From Triticum aestivum (lineage: Eukaryota; Streptophyta; Magnoliopsida; Poales; Poaceae), in assembly GCF_018294505.1 (NCBI RefSeq), contig NC_057809.1, positions 504,864,506 to 504,928,505 of the forward strand: a DNA stretch of 64,000 bases, written 5' to 3'. A program made the translations under genes and the position numbers. The notes under the pieces were generated by a model that was not told the origin of the DNA, made no database searches, and saw nothing but the letters and a program-made list of their open reading frames with translations. Of this stretch, positions 56,631 to 64,000 are shown piece by piece (the first letter of the stretch is position 1; the number at the start of each line of letters is the position of its first letter).

Positions 56631-58366
56631 TGTTGGGGAACGTAGCATGCAATTTCAAAAAAATCCTACGATCACGCAAGATCTATCTAGGAGATGGATA
56701 TCAAAGAGAGGGGGAGAGTGTGTCCACGTACCCTCGTAGACCGAAAGCGGAAGCGTTACATTAACGTGGTTGATGTAGTCGAACGTCTTCACGATCCAAC
56801 CGATCTAGTACCGAACGTATGGCACCTACGAGTTCAGCACATGTTCAGCTTGATGACGTCCCTCGAACTATTGATCCAGCAGAGGGTCGAGGGAGAGTTT
56901 CGTCAGCACGATGGCGTGGTGACGGTGATGGTGATGTGATCCGCGCAGGGCTTCGCCTAAGCACTACGATGCTATGACCGGAGGAGTAAACTGTGGAGGG
57001 GGGCACCGCACATGGCTAAGAGAAAAACTATTGTGCTTGGGGGTGTCCCCTGCCCCGTATATAAAGAAGGAGGGGAGGAGGCGGTCGGCTAAGAAGGGCG
57101 CGCTATGGGGGGGTCCTACTAGGACACCTAGTCCTAGTAGGATTCCCCTTTCCTTTTTTGGAGTAGGAAAAGGGGGAAAGGGAGAGGGAGTAGGAGAGGG
57201 AAAGGGGGCGCCGCCCCCTCCCATAGTCCAATTCGGACTCCCATGGGGGGAGGCCACCCCTTGTGGGTTGTCCCCTCTCTCTCTCGTGGCCCATGAGGCC
57301 CAAGACTTCTCTCGAGGGGTTTCGGTAACCCCTCGGTACTCCGGAAAAATATCTGAACCACTCGAAACCATTTCGGTGTCTGAATACCATCTTCCAATAT
57401 ATCAATATTTACCTCTCGGCCATTTCAAGACTCCTCATCATGTCCGTGATCTCATCTGGGACTCCGAACAAACTTCGGTCACCAAAACACATAACTCATA
57501 ATACAAATCATCATCGAACATTAAGCGTGCGGACCCTACGGGTTCGAGAACTATGTAGACATGACCGAGACACTTCTCCGGTCAATAACCAAGAGCGGAA
57601 CCTGGATGCTCATATTGGTTCCTACATATTCTTCGACGATCTTTATCGGTCAAACCGCAATGACAACATATGTTATTCCCTTTATCATTGGTATGTTACT
57701 TGCCCGAGATTCGATCGTCGGTATCATCACACCTAGTTCAATCTCGTTACCGGCAAGTCTCCTTACTCGTTCCGTAATGCATCATCCCGTAACTAACCCA
57801 TTAGTCACATTGCTTGCAAGGCTTATAGTGATGTGCATTACTGAGAGGGCCCAGAGATACCTCTCCGATACTCGGAGTGATAAATCCTAATCTTGATCTA
57901 TGTCAACCCAACAAACACCTTCGGAGACACCTGTAGAGCATCTTTATAATCACCCAGTTATGTTGTGACGTTTGGTAGCACACAAGGTGTTCCTCCGGTA
58001 TTCGGAAGTTGCATAATCTCATAGTCAGAGGAATATGTATAAGTCATGAAGAAAGCAATAGCAATAAAACTTAATGATCATTATGCTAAGCTAACAAATG
58101 GGTCTTGTCCATCACATAATTCTCCTAATGATGTGATCCCGTTCATCAAATGACAACACATGTCTATGGTTAGGAAACTATAACCATCTTTGATTAACGA
58201 GCTAGTCAAGTAGAGGCATACTAGGGACACTCTGTTTTTTCTATGTATTCACACATGTACAAAGTTTCTGGTTAATACAATTCTAGCATGAATAATAAAC
58301 ATTTATCATGATATAAGGAAATATAAATAACAACTTTATTATTGCCTCTAGGGCATATTTCCTTCA
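56631..58366 (-). repeat. 5' LTR of element H
   Basis: In minus orientation it starts TGAAGGAAATATGCC and ends GTTCCCCAACA, 1736 bp. The TATA region is at 57056-57065 (minus). A 12-bp stem hairpin lies at 57114-57142 (TCCTACTAGGAC/GTCCTAGTAGGA). Confidence 0.9.
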
Positions 58367-58464
58367 CATTGTGGAGTAGTTACTAGATGATGGGTTGCTA
58401 GAGTTATACAAGCTTAAACCCTAGTTTATGCACTATTCCGTAAGGGGATGATTTGGATCCATAA

Positions 58465-59320
58465 TGTAGCGACCCGACCTCAAACGGTCAAGTCTTTGTG
58501 CTTCAGTGTCATCCCTAGATCGGTAATGCTGACACACACAGTACTCGAAGGATTTATAACAGAGTGGCAATCACACACTTATTACATCGAATGTCTCAAA
58601 AGAGAACTTATTACAATAAATATGGCTTAAGGCCATCTAATACGATAACAGCGGAAGGCTTGGAAGATAAAGTGAGTCCATCAACTCCAACGGCATAGCT
58701 GAGCTGCATGGCAACAACCTAGCGAACCTTACTCCTCGTCTGAAAAGTCTGCAACATAATACGTTGCAGCCCGAAACGGGTCAGCACATGGAATATGCTG
58801 GCAATGTAACACAGTAGAGCAAAACAAAATAATGCTATCACTATATGCATATATGGCTAGTGGAAAGCTCTATGGTTGTAGTGTTTGCGAAAATCCAATT
58901 TTTCCCTGCAACAAAGGAATAGATTTTATTGAACTATCATGGTAGTTGAAACATCATTGAGAAGGTTCCTCCAACTAAATCCCAATTAAAAGTAATTATC
59001 AACCCAACAATATTAATTTAGAGTGATGAGATACATATGATAATCCAAGTAATAGATACTCAAGATTTGTCCATAACCGGGGATACGGCTAACCATGATT
59101 GGTTTATACACTCTGCAAAGGTTTGCGCACTTTTCCCCACAAGACTTGATCTCCTCTGTTGGATTTCTCGCACTACATGGTGTTTGAGAAATGGATGACC
59201 GAGACACAGTCTTTCAGAAGCATTAACTCTCTACTCCGGATAGACTATACCACCTACAACCCACTACCTACTAGTCTATCTCTTCAAGAGCTTCACGCAA
59301 CTTACTCAACTATGCTAGAG
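58465..59320 (+). mobile_element. Fragment L: Gypsy-type LTR fragment
   Basis: Starts TGTAGCGACCCGACC inside K and runs to the insertion point of J. I recognise the opening as a common Triticeae LTR start, but there is no coding sequence to confirm family or orientation. No gene is seen. Confidence 0.45.
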
Positions 59321-61095
59321 TGTAGGATCGAAATTATGTCTAGAGGGGGGTGATTAGACTACTTGACCAAATAAAAACTTAACATTTTCCCAATTTTAGT
59401 TCTTGGCAGATTTTAGCTAATTTAGGATAAGTCAAGCAATCATCACATAATTCAAGCAAGCATGCAAAGAGTATATTGGCAGCGGAAAGTAAAGCATGCA
59501 ACTTGCAAGAATGTAAAGGGAAGGGTTTGGAGAATTCAAATGCTATTGGAGACATGGATGTTTTTCCCATGGTTCGGATAGGTGGTGCTATCCTACATCC
59601 ACGTTGATGGAGACTTCAACCCACGAAGGGTAACGGTTGCGCGAGTCCACACAGCGCTCCACCCAAGGGTGAGTCCACACAGGGCTCCACCCACGAAGGG
59701 TCCACGAAGAAGCAACCACCCACAAAGGGTCCATGAAGTAGCAACCTTGTCTATCCCACCATGGCCATCGCCCACACAGGACTTGCCTCACTAGCGGTAG
59801 ATCTTCACGAAGTAGGCGATCTCCTTGCCCTTACAAACTCCTTGGTTCAACTCCACAATCTTGTCGGAGGCTCCCAAGTGACACCTAGCCAATCTAGGAG
59901 ACACCACTCTCCAAGAAGTAACAAAAAATGGTGTGTAGGTAATGAACTCCTTGCTCTTGTGCTTCAAATGATAGTCTCCCCAACACTCAACTCTCTCTCA
60001 TAGGATTTGGATTTGGTGGAAAGAAGGTTTGAGTGGAAAGCAACTTGGGAAGGCTAGAGATCAAGATTCATATGGTAGGAATGGAATATCTTGGTCTCAA
60101 CACATGAGTAGGTGGTTCTCTCTCAGAACATATGAGTTGGAATGGTGTGTGTGTTCTGATGGCTCTCTCCACTGGCTCTCACGCGAATGAAGAGGAGGTG
60201 GAGGGGTATATATAGCCTCCACACAAAATCCAACCATTACACACAGTTTTCCAATCTCGGTGGGACCGAATCAACAAACTCGGTCGGACCGAAAATGTAA
60301 ACCTAGTGATCGTTAGAGATTTTCGGTGGGACTGACATGCAACTCGGTAGGACCGATATGGTTAGGGTTTGAGCATAACATAATCTCGGTGAGACCGATT
60401 ACACAAACTCGGTGAGACCGAATTTGGTAATTAGCTAACCAGAGAGTTGGTCAGGCAAACTCAGTGGGACCGATTTGCTCTTTCGGTGAGACCGAGTGGA
60501 ACTCGGTGAGACCAAAAAGTTACAAAGGGGAAACACTGAGTTTGCATTGCAATCTCGGTGGGACCAATTCGCTCTTTCGGTGAGACCGAAAAGTTACGAA
60601 AGGGAAACAGAGAGTTCGCAACCCCATCTCGATGAGACCGAGATCCTTATCGGTAGGACCGAATTGCTAGGGTTTGGCAGTGGCTTATGACAAGTGAAAC
60701 TCGGTGGCGCCGGATAGGAAGAATCGGTAGGACCGAGTTTGGCTTAGGGTTTAGGTCAAATGTGGATATGGGAAAGTAGTTGAGGGTTTTTGGAGCATAT
60801 CATTAAGCACATGAAGCAAGAGGCTCATTAAGCAACACCTCATCCCTCCTTGATAGTATTGGCTTTTCCTAAAGACTCAATGTGATCTTGGATCACTAAA
60901 ATATAAAATGAAGAGTCTTGAGCTTTTGAGCTTGAGCCAATCCTTTGTCCTTAGCCTTTTGAGGGTTCCACTTTCACATCCATGCCATGCCAATCATTGA
61001 GCTTTCCTGAAATAATCATCTTGGAATAGCATTAGCTCAATGAGCTATATGTTGTTATGAATTACCAAAACCACCTAGGGATAGTTGCACTTTGA
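59321..61095 (-). repeat. 3' LTR of element J
   Basis: 1775 bp, ending TTTCGATCCTACA in the minus direction. The first bases are TCAAAGTGC instead of TGAAAGTGC, a change at the terminal dinucleotide. It contains the TCGGTNNNACCGA cluster (60255-60740) and a TATA-like GCTATATATACCCC (minus, about 60204-60217). Confidence 0.88.
60255..60740. repeat. TCGGTNNNACCGA mini-palindrome cluster (J LTR)
   Basis: Same series as at 25912-26372, with one extra unit near 60493 and several units decayed at single positions. Confidence 0.85.
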
Positions 61096-61110
61096 ATCTC
61101 CCCCTTTTTG
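61096..61110 (-). other. Polypurine tract of element J
   Basis: The minus strand reads CAAAAAGGGGGAGAT before the LTR, a strong tract of the type seen in SIRE-like elements. Confidence 0.75.
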
Positions 61111-61609
61111 GTAATTGATGACAACATATAGATCAAAGCTTCGACAAATGATAATAAACAAGAAATATATCGTCGCTTTGAGAAGTATGTGATAAGTAAG
61201 AGCTCCCCCTAAATTTGTGCATATTTAAAGTTTGCTTTGGACTGCAAATGCACAGGGAGTTAGAGTCATGGGTTACTCTTCCATGTCACATACATCTTGG
61301 TGGAGCGCTTAAAATGATAAGAATGAAATACATGCACTCATCACCAATAGTGAATGATCACATAAGATAGATAAGATAATAGCATTAAGCAAGCATTAAG
61401 TGTAGCTTATGATCAAACACATGATCATCAATGTCTCACAAGCATAGTATCTCAAGCACTCAAAAGCAAACAAGTTTGAAAAACCACCAAATAAAGCAAG
61501 AGAGAAAAGCAACACTCTCTCTCTCGAAGCCTATGATCTATACATCTTCTCCCCTTTGGTAACAAGTTACCAAAATATTCCTAGAAAATGCATAGCACTA
61601 GATCGACGC
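61111..61609 (-). other. 3' untranslated region of element J
   Basis: 500 bp between ORF stop and purine tract. AT-rich, no gene seen. Confidence 0.55.
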
Positions 61610-63625
61610 TCAGGCTTGATCTTCTGGTGGTGGTGGAGTCCGGATCACTCCAAGGACGAAGGCTTCGGTAGATGCTGAAGTAGACGCTGGAGTTGGAGCT
61701 GAGGTAGATGCTGGAGCTGGTGGAACTGAGGCTGTAGCTGGTGCTGAAGTGGTGGCTCTGGTGTCAGCAACTAGCACGGCAGACGACCTTGGGCCTCGTG
61801 GCACTCTGGCAAAGGTATGAGTGGTAGTCCTGCCTCTCCTCTCCTGCATGTCCTCCTGGAGCTGCTCCACTGCAGACTGAACTTCCGTTACTTTGACATC
61901 CAAGTCATAGAACTTCTGTTCCATGATTCTCTCTAGGCTCTGCTGATTTTGAGTGAGGGTGGCCAGACTTTGCTCAATCCTCGGCGTGGATGCAATCAAG
62001 TAACCAAGCTGCTCTTGTTTGGTCTTCAAGAAATATTCAGATGCCTCCTCTTCAGTAGGCATCTTGGCAGCTTTCTCCTTCCTCGCCTTCTCCTTCTTTG
62101 CGTATGCTTGGGCAGATGATGGCTCATTCTCAGTCATGACAACTTGATTGTCCTCAAAATCTGGACGGATGGGCAAATGTTCCTTGTCCAATAAGTATAT
62201 GCCTGTGCCCATCTTGGAGTTGATGAGCTCCTGAATTTGAGGGGCATATCCGCAGCTCCTCTTCTGATCTGCTGCAGTCCTCTTGATTGTTTCCACTATG
62301 AGGCTCGTCACTTTGAACTTCTGGGGCACATCAAACACATGTAGCAAGTTGATAGCATGGCCTCTGATCATCTTGCGATCTCCAGACTTGGGCAATAAGG
62401 TGTGCCTCAATATCCAATTGATCGTTGGCAGTCCTGACAGAAGGTAATGTACTGAGCCAAACTTGAAGGTATCAAGTGCTTCATTTGGGATCTCCTTGTA
62501 CATATTTGACATTGAGTTGTGGTCCATTTTCTTCTTGGCATAGATATCCAAGTCATCATCTTGCTCCTCTGGGGCATTAATGATCTGTGCCCACTCAGCA
62601 ACTGTGGATTGGTACCTTGTACCCTCAGACATCCATATGATCCTCCCATCTGGATAAAAATGTGTTGTGGAGTAGAACTGCATTATAAGCTCCTCATTCC
62701 ACTTTGTGAGCTTCTGCCCAACAAAGTCAGCTACTCCACAAGCTATGAAGTTGTCCTGAACTCCTGGGTAGTGCTCCTCATTGTCCTTAATGTATTGCCA
62801 ATCAACCCATTGCATATCACAGACAATGGGCTTCTTATCTAGCAGCACTGTCTCATAAAAATCCTACTGCTCCTTGGTGTGAAACCTGTAGTCAACTGCT
62901 GTCCTTCTCCTTAAAGCATACGGGTCTGCTTCTCTCCACTTCCTCAGCCCTGAATCTCTCCTGAGCTTCATATCCTCAGCCACAGGATGAGCATCGTTGT
63001 GGTATGGGATCTTGGGCTTTAGCTTTCTCAGTACATTCTCTTCCTCTTCTTCAGCAACAGTCTCAGGCACTGGGGCCTTGTTCTTCTCAGCTGCAGGAAT
63101 GCTTCTTGTGTTCCTCTTTGGCTTTGGCTTTGGAGCTGGCTTGGCCTTGGAAGCAGCTCCCCCTGATTTTATGGCATCTCCCATTAGCTTGGGTGCCTTG
63201 GGCGCTGGTGCAGCTACCTCTTCTTCTTCTTCCTCTTCCATGATGGAAGCTTTGCCAAGCACTCTAGCCACAGTCTTCTCCACCCTTTCCTTTCTTTTCT
63301 TGCCCTCAGCTGCAACTGGCTCTATGGGCTTCTCAGTTGACATTCTGGCCTTTGACATTGGCTGCCTGCCTGCTTGCCTTTTGATTTTCAGCCCTGGCTT
63401 TGTGCCTTGAGCTGGCTCAACTCTCTTGGAAGTGGCCTCTTCCTCTGCCACATAGTCCTCATCTTTGGAATCTGAAGTCCTCTTCTTCCTCTGTCTCGTG
63501 GCAGCCTTTGGCAAATTGCTAGGAGTGCTCCTGCTACCTTCATCAGAAGAGCTGGAGGGACTAGTGCCCTCACTCATGTGCACCTTCTGCTCTGACATGT
63601 TTTGGCTATCACTTTGATCAGACAT
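61610..63625 (-). pseudogene. Env-like ORF of element J, one nonsense codon
   Basis: The ATG at 63625 (MSDQSDSQNMSEQKV) is followed by a Ser-rich start, a Lys/Pro/Glu-rich disordered half (KPKPKRNTRS, EEEEEEEV) and a TAG at 62866-62864. The same frame then continues with a globular half (VCDMQWVDWQYIKDNEEHYP, GRIIWMSEGTRYQSTVAEW), a coiled coil (QNQQSLERIMEQKFYDLDVK) and an Ala/Thr/Pro-rich tail. Total is about 670 codons. Position between pol and 3' LTR and composition fit the Env-like/putative plant transposon protein of SIRE- and Athila-type elements. I see no signal peptide or clear membrane segment, so a real envelope role is doubtful. Confidence 0.6.
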
Positions 63626-63645
63626 GCTGCAAACTGACTGCTGAC

Positions 63646-63665
63646 CCTGTGAACAGATTATAGAT
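63646..63665 (-). promoter_or_regulatory. Putative splice acceptor before the Env-like ORF
   Basis: The minus strand reads ATAATCTGTTCACAG/GG with AG at 63648-63647, 22 bp before the ATG. A subgenomic spliced mRNA would be one way to express this downstream ORF. Confidence 0.35.
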
Positions 63666-63754
63666 GAGATAGAGTGGATGAGCATCACAAAATGCAGAGA
63701 TTTTTGCAAAAGAATGATCCAAAAACTTAGTTTTAGTTTCCCACTGAAATCATC

Positions 63755-64000
63755 TCGGATCTACCGATTTTCAAACTCGGTGATACCGAAGCAGTTTTGG
63801 AACCTAAACTAGTGAACTCGGTAGGACCGAGTCACAGTTCGGTGGCACCGAGACTGCTAGGGTTTCACAAAGTTCCAAAATCGGTCACACCGATAAGTAA
63901 TTCTTGGTCAGACCGAGTCTCACTTGTGCAATGGCATAAGCCAAATCGGTGGGACCGAGTTTTTCAACTCGGTGGGTCCGAGATGGTTTCGGCGGAAACC
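63755..64000. repeat. Third TCGGTNNNACCGA cluster, inside element J
   Basis: At least nine exact or near copies (for example CTCGGTAGGACCGAG, TCGGTGGCACCGA, TCGGTCACACCGA, TCGGTGGGACCGA) lie just upstream of the Env-like ORF and continue to the window edge. Confidence 0.85.

Larger units (their letters stand above)
54939..58366 (-). mobile_element. Element H: truncated Copia (Angela-like), 5' part
   Basis: In minus orientation it consists of a complete 5' LTR (56631-58366), tRNA-iMet-type primer site, leader, and the first ~146 codons of gag, ending at 54939 where element I is inserted. The rest of the element is missing. It is homologous to F throughout. The right flank is K sequence (CATTGTGGAG). 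Confidence 0.88.
24309..58464 (+). mobile_element. Element K: Athila-like LTR, split into three pieces
   Basis: Pieces are 24309-24646 (TGATATGTCCATTTTGC..., poly-C tract), 50261-about 50800 (contains GTATATAAGG, a TATA-like box at 50299-50305, and the CATGGGAGAAGTC region) and 58367-58464 (CATTGTGGAGTAGTT...AAGGGGATGATTTGGATCC). The order matches a WHAM/Sabrina-type LTR from memory. E separates pieces 1 and 2. I and H separate pieces 2 and 3, where a stretch of K is missing. The right end is beyond fragment L, so I cannot say whether this is a solo LTR or part of a larger element. Confidence 0.6.
59321..64000 (-). mobile_element. Element J: SIRE/Maximus-like Copia, 3' part
   Basis: In minus orientation: an Env-like ORF (63625-61610), purine tract and 3' LTR (61095-59321). 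Gag-pol and the 5' LTR lie beyond the right edge. The LTR matches the solo LTR at 24975-26731. Five bases left of the LTR are TAGAG; the partner duplication is outside the window. Confidence 0.75.

Noticed and set aside
59588..59794. Short ORFs in the repeat-rich part of the SIRE-like LTR
   Set aside because: They arise from the CCACGAAGGG repeats in several frames, and are not conserved between the two LTR copies.

Overview
This window looks like intergenic DNA from a large Triticeae genome (wheat, Aegilops or a close relative; inference). It is almost wall-to-wall nested LTR retrotransposons, with LTR styles I associate with Triticeae Gypsy/Athila-like, Gypsy/Tat-like, chromovirus and Copia families. 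I found no host protein-coding gene, tRNA, rRNA or CRISPR array. Two runs of N (41699-42346 and 52190-52554) are assembly gaps. Family names below are recognitions from memory, not database hits.

Left part (1-24236): two related Athila-like elements (A and B; LTRs TGATACRTC...GGGTTATCA, tRNA-Asp-type primer site) lie head to tail. The 3' LTR of A ends at 4908 and abuts a truncated 5' LTR of B. Both carry the same unusual, non-gag-like ORF. B is interrupted at 9491-22332 by element C, a Tat-type Gypsy with a tRNA-Lys-type primer site. C has a decayed sense gag-pol (10074-16459) and, on the opposite strand, an intact five-exon reading frame of 991 codons (21169-17553). That antisense gene has its own TATA box and a leader intron.

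Middle part (24309-58464): a third Athila-like LTR (K) received a Copia solo LTR (E, 24647-50260, target duplication GTGGG). E holds a SIRE/Maximus-like solo LTR (24975-26731, target duplication TATAC) and a complete Tat-type Gypsy element D on the minus strand (27530-49621, target duplication GCGTG). D in turn holds a complete Copia element F on the minus strand (28614-37286, target duplication CGCCG). That is four levels of nesting (K > E > D > F). D also has an antisense multi-exon gene (plus strand, 37320-40990), homologous to that of C but decayed; F landed between its TATA box and its start codon. Right of E, K meets the 3' end of a chromovirus Gypsy (I, 50803-54938, 3.8-kb LTR), which sits inside the gag of a truncated Copia element H (54939-58366).

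Right part (58465-64000): a Gypsy LTR fragment (L) is cut by a SIRE/Maximus-like Copia element (J, minus strand). Its 3' LTR, purine tract and Env-like ORF are in the window and the rest lies beyond the right edge.

How it works together: in both Tat-type elements the sense gag-pol and a separately promoted, spliced antisense gene point towards each other, with tandem repeats in the convergent spacer. The antisense protein has a conserved N-terminal domain (resembling the Pfam family called Transposase_28), a charged basic/acidic middle, a coiled coil and a conserved C-terminus. It is the best candidate here for a poorly described system.
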